Shown piece after piece: positions 31,241-42,847 of a DNA stretch of 64,000 nt. Under the pieces are notes generated by a model. It saw only the letters and a list, made by a program, of their open reading frames with translations. It had not been told where the DNA came from and did not search any database. Source of the DNA: Trissonchulus latispiculum (Eukaryota > Nematoda > Enoplea > Enoplida > Ironidae); assembly GCA_030248195.1 (NCBI GenBank), contig JASAND010017770.1:5001-69000 (forward strand), written 5' to 3'. Every line of letters begins with the position of its first letter. Position 1 is the stretch's first letter. Both the position numbers and the translations under genes were made by a program.

Positions 31241-31309
31241 TTAGATTAGCTCTGACCGGCTTAGCTAGATTTATAACTTTACAATATATAGCTGGCATTT
31301 TTTTACGGT

Positions 31310-31640
31310 TTTGAAAGAGGGGGAGGGCATTGCCCCCCCTAGAGAGGGGGAAGTGGGGGGAAGCCCAAGGTATAAGTATATCTAACTTTTTAGCGACAAA
31401 ATAGCATTTATAAGATAAAACCGCAAAAACTCGCTGTTTTTGAGCCTAAAATGAACTTATAAGCCCATAAATTAGCTAAAAATTGATGAAAATTTTTGAA
31501 AATTTGACCTCCAAACCCTAATTTTTTGACACCCAAAAGAGTGGGTGGGGCTTGCCGAAAAGTAGGGGGAGGGCTGAGAAAAGCGGGGGGAAACCGAAAA
31601 GTAGGGTGCCCGGGGCCCCCACCCCTCCACTAAAAAAATG
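31310..31640. mobile_element. Poly-G element remnant
   Basis: GGGGGAGGGCATTGCCCCCC at the left and several GGGG-GAAAG blocks at the right. No clear termini. Confidence 0.45.
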
Positions 31641-31649
31641 TCAGTATAG

Positions 31650-33050
31650 TGTCTTGTTGTTGATTGTTGTAAGGCTGCTTCATTTCTTTCTTTTGTTTCA
31701 GGAATCACTGTGGTGAATAAAGAGAATTTGGGTGCCGAATTGCACAATTTTTATTGCATATTTTGTAAATATATTGTGTATAGGTTCTGGCTTTAGACAT
31801 TAGATAAATTTTTTTAAATAAATTTTTTGAAAATTTTGGGAAATCTTGATTTGATAATGTTGGAGGTGGATTGTGGGAGTAGGAAGGTGGCTCGGTCTCC
31901 ACATGTTCCCCAAATATCTAGACTGTTTCGAATTTTGACCCAAATTTGCCCAAAGGGGGGGACCTTCCCTCCTCTGAGTGTAAAGTCGCAGGGTTTTGGG
32001 TTTGGGTTTCGGGATCAGGTGTTTTATCGCCGGCCGTTTGTTCATTTGACTTCAATAACCAGACGTTTTAGGCAAAACATTGAATCACAAAATTTTTAAA
32101 ATTCTGCAATTTAATAAGAAATTGTCGGAACAGCTAGACCCCCCCTAGAATTGGACCCGTGTTTTTGTGTGGCAAATCGTAATTCTAAAATCAATTTGGA
32201 AGTTTTATAATACGTAACCCATTTTTAGGCTTCAGGTTTATGCGATGATTAAAAATGTTATAGGAAAGCGCATAGAATCTTATCACTAAACGATTAACGT
32301 TTTACACATTCCCCACCCCAGCTTCTCTCCTATCCAGTTTCCCCCAACCTGCCTTCAAATGCAGCCTGAAACAATTTTCCCCACTACTAACTGTAGGCAG
32401 TAGCTATGTAAAGCCAGCTACTTTACACACTAGTATAAGTATAAGTATATGTATAAGAGTGCAGCGTATGTTTACCATGTTTTGATATTTTATTTTTATG
32501 GAAATGACTTTGTGTTTGTCATAACGTCATAATTATTTTGTTTTTATCAATTATTAGTGTTTGTATAATTTAAATTCACATATTTAATTATATATTTTTA
32601 CATTTTTAAATATTCTTGTTTACATGTTCGTTTGTTTTATAATAATGATTGATATATTGTTCAGACTGTTATTATCTATTCTTATTTTTGTTTATGTCTT
32701 GTTTGATTATAGTTAATATTTTTAAAATGCTATTTATTTTTTGATTTGATATTTGCGATTGTACATTTAAGTAACATTTTATATATTTAGATTTAATTGT
32801 ACAGTTATTTAATGTCATTTTATCGTTCGATTTTATTTTAGATTTGTAGATTGCTACTGATATATTGTTTTTATGTTTGTAGAATTTTCCTTGCTATATG
32901 CAATTGTTCATAATTTATATTTTTAATTGTGATAGCTTTTTTATCTTTTTATAGCCGTCTATGTATACTTGGGAATAAACAGTGTCCGCGTTATCTTAGC
33001 TATTGCAGGGTAGGTTATATTGTGGGGATATATATGTTGGGAAAGGGGTG
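31650..33050. other. AT-rich intergenic DNA
   Basis: Nothing recognised. 32500-32950 is very T-rich with no open frame of interest. Confidence 0.5.
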
Positions 33051-33114
33051 CGGACTAGAGCTGTTCACCGGCCTGGTTCATGTCGGCTGGCCGCCCAGTT
33101 ACAGGCTATAGAGT

Positions 33115-34386
33115 TAGGGTTGTGCTCGGGCCGTGATTCGGGCCTCGGGCTTGGGCCGGCCCAAGAAATAATTCTTGCGGCCCGAACCGAGTCGGGCCGC
33201 TCAGGCCGTTCGGACGAACCTATCAGCTCTAGAGTTATCCTCGATTCGTTAAAGAGGGGGCTGGGCCGGCCCCCGGCCCCCCGAATTTTGGGGGCTGGGC
33301 CACTACTTTGGGGGCCAGCCCCGGGGGCCCGGCCCCCGGGGCCGTCCGGATGGACGGCCCCCAGTCGGCCCCCGGCTCAATGAATGTGTGCTTAGGAAGA
33401 ACAACTACAGACATTGTTTTTATTTCCTATCCTAAGAAAACCGTCTAAGTACTAACACAAATGAAGCAGTACAAACAAGCAACTCGGATAATGTTGTCGC
33501 CATTACAGACAGGTTAAAGAAGAATTCAATGCGATCGCAAAACTGAACCAAGTCGTTAACCTGCAGTTGGCAAAGGCTGACTAAGACGAAGCAACTTCCG
33601 CAACTAAACCATGTTTGTTTCCTATGTGATTGTCCTTTACTCGACTCAGCTCAGCTAGAGACGACGGCGCGACAGCAAGCTTAGTAGGCTGTCGCTGTAG
33701 AGGGGGCTGGGCCGCTGTAGACTTCAGCCAGGCGTTCAAGACCATACTTATAGAAAAAGGTTGCAGAAACATTGAGAAAACTTTGTGTACATATACATCG
33801 TTGTTATGCGTTGGAGTAAAGCGCAAGAAGGCGTGCAGACAGACACACCAGGTATGTGTACTGGTGGAAATAGCAAATCGTTTATGCAGAAATGTCAAGC
33901 TTAGAATGGTTTGGGGGCCGGGGGCCGTTCCGGGGGCCGTCGTCGCGGACGGCTCCCGGGGCCGTTGTGGGGGCCGGCCCCCAAAATTGGGGGCTGGGCC
34001 ACGGGCTGGCCCCCAACTTTAAGAAGGGGGCTGGGCCGGTTGGGGGCCGGCCCCCGGGGCCAGCCCCCCAGGGGCCGGCCCGAAGTCCAGCCCCCGAACA
34101 ACTCTAATCAGCTCACCCTCACCATAACAGGATTGATTCCGGAGCAGAAATATTTTTGGCACTACATAGGACACATCAAAGTTATCACGAGTTAGAACTT
34201 CAACTTATTTTAATAATTAACCTATAGTGAGTAATTTTCCAAGCTCGGGCTGGTCGGGCCATTTGGCCCGTGGCTCGGTTCCAGATGTTCGGGCCGTGAG
34301 TCGGTTTAGGCGCGAGCCCGAACCGATAAATCAGTCCGGCTCGAGCCCGAGCCCGGCCCGAGAAATTTCTTAGTTGCACAACCCTA
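33115..34386. mobile_element. hAT-like element, TAGGGTTGTGC termini
   Basis: TAGGGTTGTGC and GCACAACCCTA are perfect inverted ends. Flanks give near-TSDs GCTATAGA and GCTATAGC, with a 2-bp offset on the left. The subterminal sequence is GGCCCGA-rich. It was itself split by the element at 33230-34106. Confidence 0.7.
33230..34106. mobile_element. hAT-type element, TSD ATCAGCTC (family shared with 54604)
   Basis: Termini TAGAGTTATCCTCG and CGAACAACTCTA. ATCAGCTC at 33222-33229 and 34107-34114 is an exact 8-bp TSD. The 877-bp interior has GC-rich GGGGCTGGGCC blocks at both ends and an AT-rich centre, and aligns with 54604-55507 throughout. No transposase. Confidence 0.95.
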
Positions 34387-34406
34387 GCTATAGCCTGCCG
34401 AGAATG

Positions 34407-34744
34407 TAGTGTTGTTTCAGTAACCGATTTCAGTTTCAGTGGACAAACCAAGGTAGTTTCAGTTTCAGTCGAGAACAAAATAGTTTCCGGCGGAGTTTCA
34501 GTTTCAGGTCATTTAGAAAAGTGCCGTTTCTAGCACTCAGAAACCATATATAAAGCATAAATTTCTGATTATTAGGCTCCCTCGGCAAAATATTAGCGAA
34601 GTAGAGACTTAAAGCCTTCAAAACCTCATGTTTTGAAGAAAGACTGAAACTAGTTTCAGTTTGAGTTTCAGGTCTTTTCTCAAATTTGTAGTTTCAGTGT
34701 CAGTGCGTGAAACTGACGTATACAACCTGAAACCTAAATCACTA
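34407..34744. mobile_element. hAT-type MITE, TSD CGAGAATG/CGAGAACG
   Basis: TAGTGTTGTTTCAG and (reversed) TAGTGATTTAGGTTTCAG ends; flanking octamers match at 7 of 8. The interior is GTTTCAGTTTCAGT repeats. Confidence 0.85.
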
Positions 34745-35008
34745 CGAGAACGGTCCGGATCCGGCCCGCCGAGCTTGTGAACCCGGCCGGCCGGGCAAAA
34801 AAGGCCGGCCGGTACTAGTTTTGCCCTATTTTTCTTGTCTTTTGCAAAATATTTAGCATTAATTAATGCATAGAGTTACTCTTGGTTATGTATAACAGAT
34901 AAAATCAGGTAGTGTCCTTTTTCTGAAGACCGGCCGGCCGGATTGTCGACATAGTGGGCCGACCGGCCGGGTTTTCCTCGGCCGGCCAACAACTCTACTA
35001 TGCGGTAC

Positions 35009-35946
35009 TTAAGGGGGCGCTTCCATTACCGGGACCGGCTCTCCTGCATTCAATTCTCAACCAATCTCTTTCAAATTTTCAGCATCGATAGTTGGTGCTA
35101 AGTACTAGTAATTTGCTGAGTTTGAAAAATTTATTGCTTGGCTTGCAACTTACACAAGAGGGATAATTTCAAATTTTCAAAATGGTGTCACTCATTAACG
35201 GCTAAATAAAAGTAGCTCAAATTTTGCACAAATCTATAAACGGACCTAATGCAGGGGCACTTTTTTCATTTTTCTGATTTGTGCAATTTTGAGTATTTTA
35301 TAAATGTTCAAAAAGTTTAGAAGTCGATATCTCACGGAATTTAAGGTTTAAACAAAAAATTAAAAAAGTGCCCCTGCGTAGTGCGTACCTCTTTAATAAA
35401 CGTACATGCAAAATTTGAGCAACTTTGGTCGAAGCATTTATGAGAAAGTTAAATTGGAAAATTTCGCTCTAATTGCTTTTGTTTTGCATATATATTATGA
35501 TTTTAATAAGTTGCGTAGTGCATTTTATAAAATAATAAACAAATCCAACACAAAAGCATCATGAAATATCCTTTTGAATTCATTTTCGAGCTGTTAGTTT
35601 TTACTTTGCTAAACGAAATGAGAATGGTCAACGTAAATTTGCCAATTATTCAACCGCCTGTAACTTTTGATAGAAACCACGTGCAGAAGTGATATGCACA
35701 TCGTTGTAAAGCTCTTTTTATGCTCTTTCACATAGTACATTCGAATTAATCGTTTGGGGCTTTAATAAAATTTCTATTTTTTAAGCCATATATAATGGTA
35801 GCTAGCCAAGCAGATGGTCTCAGTTACTGAAATTTTGTCAAAACATGCCCCGCCAACCAAAGTAACTTCAGTTGGGATTTCTTTAAAATTGAGCAATCGG
35901 TCCAAATTTTACATCAATAATCCCGATAATGGAAGCGCCCCCTTAA
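35009..35946. mobile_element. TTAA-target element with GGGGGCGCTTCCATTA ends
   Basis: TTAA flanks a 22-bp inverted repeat (GGGGGCGCTTCCATTAC/TCGGGA). The interior is a second, larger inverted repeat (AAAAAAGTGCCCCTGC, CAAATTTTGCACAAA) around about 35300. TTAA targets are typical of piggyBac and Kolobok elements. No transposase. Confidence 0.88.
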
Positions 35947-36834
35947 AGACACGGAAATGTCCAAATTAAAGAAGTAGGTCGACAAAACCCCAGTGGGTCG
36001 CGGGTCGTGGGTCGCGGGTCGCGGGTCAAGGTCCGCGGGTCGCGGGTACACGCAGGTCACGAAATTACGACCCACTTCCAGCTCTGGGTTTCAGTCACTG
36101 AACTATTTTGTGGGGAGACCTACCAAAGTGCAACTAGCATTATTGTAGGTACCAAGCGAAATTGAACCTGTATAGTTTGAGTAACACCTGACACTCGGAC
36201 TTTGAAGGGTAGAAAAACTGCACTTTTTGAATGAACTGAAACTAAACCAGAGTGAAATTATTGTGTGTTCCCGACTGAAAGTGATATTATCGTCTGCCGA
36301 CTTAAATTGAAACTGACAGTAGATGATCTTGTATCGCCGACTAACGACTGTAACTGACGCTGAAATTAACACTTTCAGTTTCAGCTACACTCTTAGTCGG
36401 CGATCCAAGATTTTCCTTTCAGTTTTAGTTTTATCGGGGAGTTCGGGATTCCGTTGTCACAGAGCAAATTCCCCCTCCGGAAATTTTTGCGTTAGTGCAA
36501 ATTTTATCCTTAACGTTTCGCACTAGTGCAAATTTTCCTGCAGAAAATTTTGTACTGAAGCAAGTTCAGAGGAATTAACATCTTTTGCTTAACTCAGTAA
36601 GGCGATATTTTCAATAGTTTTTTAGAAGCGTTGCCAATTTATGTGGATCTTTATATTATTCTAAGCTGAAGATGGATGGCATTTTGGAGATACACAGAAG
36701 TTAGCAATGCTTGAAAACTTGAAACCCAGAGTCTGATAATGTCGTTTATCCAAGACCGATAAAAATGTTAACCATTGGATTCAACCATGTAGAGGAGAAA
36801 TGCAATAATTTACATAAGCTGGATTAATTATAAG

Positions 36835-38861
36835 CACACATGCGCAATGCCTATACTGGGCCTATACATGTATAGGCCAGAATCCGAAACCCCCGCGCAG
36901 TGCGCAGCAAAATTTGTGACCCCCGCGCAGCGGAAGCGCTGCGCAGAAGACCCTGTGCGGGGTTCAGCATTTTTGGAACCCTCGCGCAGAGCAGCGTGTC
37001 TCTGCGCAGGGGTCAGCACTGTTGGAACCCTCGCGCAAAGCAGCGTGTCTCTGCGCAGGGGTCAGCACTGTTGGGACCCTCGCGGAAAGCAGAATGTCTC
37101 TGCGCAGGGTTCAGCACTGTTGGGACCCTCGCGGAAAGCAGCGTGTCTCTGCGCAGGGGTCAGCACTGTTGGGACCCTCGCGCAAAGCAGCGTGTCTCTG
37201 CGCAGGGGTCAGCACTGTTGGGACCCTCGCGCAAAGCAGCGTGTCTCTGCGCAGGGGTCAGCACTGTTGGGACCCTCGCGCAAAGCAGCGTGTCTCTGCG
37301 CAGGGGTCAGCACTGTTGGGACCCTCGCGCAAAGCAGCGTGTCTCTGCGCAGGGGTCAGCACTGTTGGGACCCTCGCGCAAAGCAGCGTGTCTCTGCGCA
37401 GGGGTCAGCACTGTTGGAACCCTCGCGCAAAGCAGCGTGTCTCTGCACAGAGGTCAGCACTGTTGAAACCGTCGCGCATAGTAACAGGTCTCTGCGCGGG
37501 GGTCAGTAGTGTTGGAACCCTCGCGGCGTCCCTGCGCGGGGATCAGCACTGTTGGAATTAAATTTCAATTTTGATCTGTTTTACCCCATCAGATTAATTC
37601 TCTGTAAAACATGTTAATTTACAACAGGACTAATACTTCAAACAGATTAATCTTTTTCAAAGGTTTTCGTTATTATATTTTTTCAAAATTCAAAACCTTC
37701 ATCAATATTTAATGCTAACAGTTTGCGTTTGGTTTAACAAAAAGGTTCAGCTGTTGATACTCAGATGCAAACTTTAATGGATTGCATTGTAAAGGTTTTG
37801 AGCTACAGAAATTTTTTTAGAAAAATTTTGCGCCTTCGGCGCACCGACATTTTGCTTCGATCTGTCAGGAAATTTTCAAAATCAACGGCCCATGTGAAGA
37901 TAAAAGTCACTTTATGCTGCGTTCAGATCCACTAATTGTTTTCCTGAAGCTTTTTTCGTGGGGGTTCTAGACGCTCTGGGGTCTGGGGTCCTTAATTTTA
38001 CTAAGAGATTTGCATTGTTGCAATTTCTTCGATGGGGTTTTTTGGGGTACTGGGGCTTCTTGGGTTCTCAACTGTTCGAGGAAATTTGTTCTGTAACTAC
38101 ACATATGCCCAGTTTTAAATTTTTGTTGGGGGTTCTTGGGGTTCTTGGCTTAATATACATGGCCCAAATCCCGTTCAAATTTGATGAATCTTTCCAAAAT
38201 GGCTTCTTTTTAGTGTTATAGCACCTCGACGTAGTCCCGCTTCGAAAAGTGGGCGTCTCCGTTCGGGGTGGATTTAGCAGATTTCTGACAGCTGGCTAAG
38301 CAGCTGCATAGTTACACCTATATTCATTCGGAAGATCTCATTATGCCCTACAGTTTTACTTTTTGAAGCACCTTTCTAGCTTTTCTCTATTGTGAGATAT
38401 AGCCAACAAACTCTCATATTTTAGCGTCAAAAACTTGTCATTTTTTGCAGAAATCAAAGAATCCATCACTTCTCGAGCTACGCAGGCCGTAAAATTAAAC
38501 TAAATTTGTCGATTATTTGGTAAGGCCAGCTATTCGAGGCGTGATCCTTACCCAACAGTTATTTCTTTGTCTGTAATGATTAAAAATGCAGTTTTTGAGA
38601 AAATTCGACCGATGTTTTAGCGATTGTGGGGCCTTTAATATACACACGCTGCAGAATTGCCCTTTAACAGATATGTTTTGCACAAAAATACCCCGAGAGC
38701 CTTTTTAGTTGCCCCGAATACTGATTTTTGGCTAAAGTAATCGCTTGACAAAGTTGATGCATGCAAAATTGCAATAAACAAGTCTAATTTGAAATTTTTG
38801 ACCCCCGCGCAAAATTTTCGTTGGCTGTATAGGCCACGGTCGCATCCATTGCCCATGTATG
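36835..38861. mobile_element. 2.0-kb element with 8-bp TSD ATTATAAG, carrying a minisatellite
   Basis: Left end CACACATGCGCAATG and right end (reversed) CATACATGGGCAATG match at 13 of 15. ATTATAAG at 36827-36834 and 38862-38869 is exact. GGCCTATACA and ACCCCCGCGCA motifs recur near both ends. The left part holds the 49-bp array (36960-37556); the rest is AT-rich with no gene. Confidence 0.88.
36960..37556 (+). repeat. 49-bp GC-rich minisatellite, about 12-13 copies
   Basis: CAGCACTGTTGGGACCCTCG recurs every 49 bp (37014, 37063, 37112, 37161 and on), with a run of identical units in the middle and diverged units at the edges. 49 is 3n+1 and the unit has no stop in any plus frame. All three frames are therefore open for 180-220 codons and give cyclic versions of the same 49-residue peptide. 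Confidence 0.97.
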
Positions 38862-39086
38862 ATTATAAGCCAATCAGCAACGATATTTTATCCTTTGTTA
38901 TAGGTATTATTCAATTTGTAGAGTTAAATAATGGTTCCCTGATCGCGCTGCTGGTTCATCTTTTGGTCCGAGTTATCTTGAAGTTAACACTGAGTTAGCT
39001 TTGACTCAACTTTGTCTAACTGCGCATTATCTCTAGCTAACTGCCTGCAGCTTGCTAACACCAAGATTTAATTATAGGAAGAGTAC

Positions 39087-39607
39087 GACACCGTACTCTT
39101 CCTTAGTGTAAATGGCCTGTCAGATGCTCGACACATTAAGGCCAAATCTCTGGGGGGGGGGTCAGGGTTAACACAGTTAACCATGTGTTTGTATGCGTTT
39201 GAACTAAAACGCATCTGATTGGCTAATCCACGACCTTATGTCAAAATTACGTGTATAAGGTGACTGAAATGCATTTGATTGGCTAGTTCGCTACCGTAAC
39301 TCTCATCAGTGCATTGCAGTAGCAGAAGCTCAGTAGCCAATCAAATGCATTTCAGTTCAAACGCATATAAACACACGCTTAACAACGTTAAGCTGAGCCC
39401 CTGGAGATCTCAGGGGGTCACCTTATACACGTAATTTTGACAAGGTTTTCGATTAGCCAATCAGATGCGTTTTAGTTCAAACGCATAGAAACACATGGTT
39501 AACTGTGTTAACCGTTTAACTGTGTTAACTGTGACCCCCCCAGAGATTTCGGCCTTAATGTGCCGAGCATCTAGAAGCTCGAAAACACTAGGAAGGGTAC
39601 GGTGTTG
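39087..39607. mobile_element. Foldback element with arms >150 bp
   Basis: Left arm ACACCGTACTCTTCCT...AGATGCTCGACACATTAAGG...GGTTAACACAGTTAACCATG...GTTTGAACTAAAACGCATC is mirrored on the right with about 90 percent identity. At the left edge AGGAAGAGTACG and CGTACTCTTCCT form a 12-bp stem with a 4-base loop (39077-39104). The loop contains a second inverted pair of ATGCATTTCAG motifs. No gene. Confidence 0.85.
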
Positions 39608-40044
39608 AAAAACAGGACCAGCGGAACATTTTCGCCTCTCCTGCACGATTAGCAAAAGCTACAGAAATCGCTTATAGATAGTTGCACTGTATTGTGCGCA
39701 GAGTTGGAAGCGGGTACCATTTTGGCGGCCCGCCCCTCCCCGCTACCCGCACGCTGGTACCCGCCCCGCCCCGCCCCGCGGCCAGCGGCCCGCAGCCAAC
39801 TGATACCCGCAAGATTCCCCCAAAATTATTCGAGTGGTATGCGATTACTATGTTGTTAAATTTATTAAAAAATGTCAATAATTAAAAATAAACTTCGATT
39901 TAAAGCTTCCAAACTACTTTACAAAATAGAGTATTGAGATGGGTAGCTGAAATATGGAAATTAATCCAACTTGCCGAAGTTTGCCGAAAAAGTAAAAAAG
40001 GTTTTCGTAAAGTTTAAAAATTTAAGCTAACTGATACGTTTAAT

Positions 40045-40337
40045 TAGAGATGGACCTGGACTGGGCTCCCAATGGCAGTCTCGGTGGTTCAGCCCGATGC
40101 CGACCGGGACCAAAATTTTGTATTTTTCGACAATTTTTCGCCAAAAGTTTGGAATTTTTAAAGTCAAAATTAAGTTTTAAGTAGAGATCGCTTGTTATTA
40201 TATTAGTAATTTTAACACTAGTAATTTTGTCGATACATACTTGAAATCATAGCAAAATCTTAATTTTTAAGAAAATTCTCTTATTTAGACCCACAGTTTT
40301 CAGGCTCCGGTCTCGGACCCGGCCCGGTGCATCTCTA
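40045..40337. mobile_element. hAT-like MITE, TAGAGATG termini
   Basis: TAGAGATGGACC at the left and GGTGCATCTCTA at the right; related to 12907-13204. Flanks do not form a clear TSD. Confidence 0.6.
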
Positions 40338-40697
40338 TAAGAAATTAATGTTGCGTTCATGTAGTCTCGAAAAAGACCCATGTTACAAAGCTAAAGTAGT
40401 AAGGACTAGTCTATTTAAATCTCAAGGTTTTGAAAAATGATCACAGTCTGTAATTTACTAAAATTATGCATTGTTCACTGATTTGAAAACGCATTTAGCC
40501 TGGTAGAGGGCAGAGACCCTGGAAATTTTTGTCGACGTTATAATTCCACAACTGCAGATGACAACAGATGACTAAATAGCAACAAACTGAACAGCAAAAA
40601 AGGAGTTAGGATAGACAGTCCAAAGCTCCACAAAAGCACATAGTTAGGCGGCAGTTACAAACGCACCTATCGGAAGCGGCGGCAAGATTAATATAAC

Positions 40698-41059
40698 CAA
40701 GAGTACATAATATAAGAGTGTGCCACTAGGCACACTCTATGTTATCAGAGCAAAAACTATGCTCTGCTCACACCCCCCCGCAAATTAGACCCATCACTTC
40801 AAAGAATTTTGTGCGCCATGTTTGTGTTCTAAAGCTCGAAGCAGGCACAAAATTCGCACACGCACTGCTTGTGTTTTCGAGCTTAAGCACATAAACATAG
40901 AGCAAGTGAGCGAACCCCCGTTTCGACTAGGTACTGATTTGCGGGGGGGGGTCACTAGGTTCTGATTTGCGGGGGGGGCCGTTAACGAGCAGAGCATAGT
41001 TTTTGCTCTGAGAAGAGAGTGCTTGCCTAGTGGCATACTCTTATCATTATGTACTCTTG
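40698..41059. mobile_element. Foldback element (AAGAGTACA family), TSD ATATAAC
   Basis: CAAGAGTACATA begins and TATGTACTCTTG ends the element. Arms include AGAGTGTGCCACTAGGCACA, AGAGCAAAAACTATGCTCTG and a CCCCCCCGCAAATTAGACCC block. ATATAAC abuts both ends (40691-40697, 41060-41066). Complete relative of 51559-51902. Confidence 0.85.
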
Positions 41060-41828
41060 ATATAACGTAAACATACCAGAACGGGAGGTCAAAGTAAAAC
41101 TTAACTGATCCGTGTGGTAGTGTGTGTACTTGTGGAAGCAATTTTTGTCAGAACGCAGCTTTTAAGCTAAATTTTCTTATTTTCACCAATTTTTGCAAAT
41201 TTTAAATAAACAGCGATTTTCAGTAAAAACCAACATTCTTTGAGCGATTTTTAGCAAACCACAGCGATGTTCCAGTAAAAAATCCGGCGAAGCTGGAAAA
41301 TTTGAAATTTGAGTCTGGAAACTTATTTTTGGCCACTTTTTTACTCCTTGTAACCGAATTTCTTACCGGTAGTGAGAGCAATTTTTTAGTACTCCTTGTG
41401 GAGAAATTCGCCGAGAGGAGGGGTATTTCTTTGCTGTCCACCTGAGAATGTAACATTAAACATACGTGTAAATCCTCCAGAAAAGGGGAGCTTAACTGTC
41501 GAGCTTTCACTTTTCACTGAAAGCTTTCAGCTTTCCTTTCAGTTTAACTGATATTTTCGGATTCACTCCCAGAACTGGCCAGGGGCTACTACATTCTGAA
41601 TAAAAAACAAAGCGAAAAATTATAAGTTGTCCCGACTAAAAGTTTTGTTTCGGTTACAGCCACGGATAGCCATATAGTCACAGGACTAGAATAATACTAT
41701 TGTTTGAAAAATTTTTGAGCAAGCATTCCCAGTTTCGAACAATTTTTTAAAAGGTTGCAGAGTAACCTTCTGTACCATCCACTGAACGTCACTAAAGGAA
41801 CATATGCTTACAATAAAATTTAAGGATT

Positions 41829-42847
41829 TTAAGGTGGTGGTATCGTTTACCGTATTTTAAAGGCTAACATTATAGCAAATAATCCCACTGACCTGAAATA
41901 TCGCTTGATGACCTTACTAGTGTTCCCAATCACGCTGAGAAAACTTTTAATCGTGTATGAAAAAATTTTGATTTCGAACAATATTCCATATTTAACGAAA
42001 AATGGTGATAACGGGTTTTTCAATTTTTTAGTAGTTTTCGAATTTTTTTACCATTATCAATATGAGTGGACACAATCCACACCAAAAACTGAAAAAATTA
42101 AAAAATCAAAAATTTTAAAATTTTTAAGCTCGAACCAGACTACTTTCGGTGAGCGGACAGCGTGCAGCTGTATCTGCTCCGCCGAAAATCGAAATTTATC
42201 AGAAAATGGAATTTTTCGTTTAATCTCACTCATCTCATGCATATTTAATGATTGTGGATAACTGGCAAATTAAAATAACCCATAATTGCAACATTCAGAA
42301 TATTCTACTCGTGAAGAGTGCGGGGGGGGGGTAAAATTACGAAGGAGGAATAGAAATACAATAGCGCTATTCGTCTCCCCCACAACTTCCAAAGTGTCCG
42401 TAAACATATATGGAAATAACTAACTCCGCCCCACTCGTTTTCTTCCTCCCCCAACCAGTCTGTTTCACTATTTAACGATAACAAAATCATCAATCCTTTT
42501 TGGTCACTGCTGCGCGTTTGTAATGGCAAGCCGGCACTTAGCTAAGCACCAATTACGTTGATCGTTAAATAATGAAGGAATTTTATGTTTAAAACAAGGA
42601 TTTCTCACATTTCGAGTAATAACTAACTGATGGATAACTAACGGATCACTAATGGTGATAACTCTCCTTGTTCAAAATTTTATTTTAATTTTTCCAATTT
42701 GTGAGTTACCACCATACCATGAAAGCTACATTTTTTGAGAATATGCAAGTTTTTGGCTATTTCATGCTTTAAAGAGATCAAATATATAGGTTGCCATTAC
42801 AAATTTTTCAGTCTACACCAGTACGGTAAACGATACCACCACCTTAA
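41829..42847. mobile_element. TTAA-target element with GGTGGTGGTATCG ends
   Basis: TTAA followed by GGTGGTGGTATCGTTTACCG (22-bp inverted repeat, identical at both ends) and closed by TTAA. The 1.0-kb interior is AT-rich. A 118-codon frame inside has no recognisable domain. Confidence 0.92.

Larger units (their letters stand above)
33056..34997. mobile_element. Outer GC-rich hAT-like element, host of nested insertions
   Basis: TAGAGCTGTTCACCGGCC at the left and GGCCGGCCAACAACTCTA at the right look like degenerate inverted termini. After removal of the insertions 33115-34386 and 34407-34744, the remainder is CCGGCCGGCC-type DNA. The flanking octamers do not match, so the outer boundary is tentative. 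Confidence 0.4.

Noticed and set aside
33056..34997. GC island as promoter/CpG island of a gene, and GC-rich frames within it
   Set aside because: The GC content is explained by nested hAT-like elements with recognisable ends; frames appear on both strands and in several phases.
33048..35005. 8-bp TSD for the outermost GC-rich element
   Set aside because: The flanking octamers GTGCGGAC and CTATGCGG do not match; only TGCGG is shared at different offsets.
41905..42261. 118-codon frame inside the TTAA element as a transposase
   Set aside because: No DDE signature or any recognisable motif, and it is AT-rich and low in complexity.
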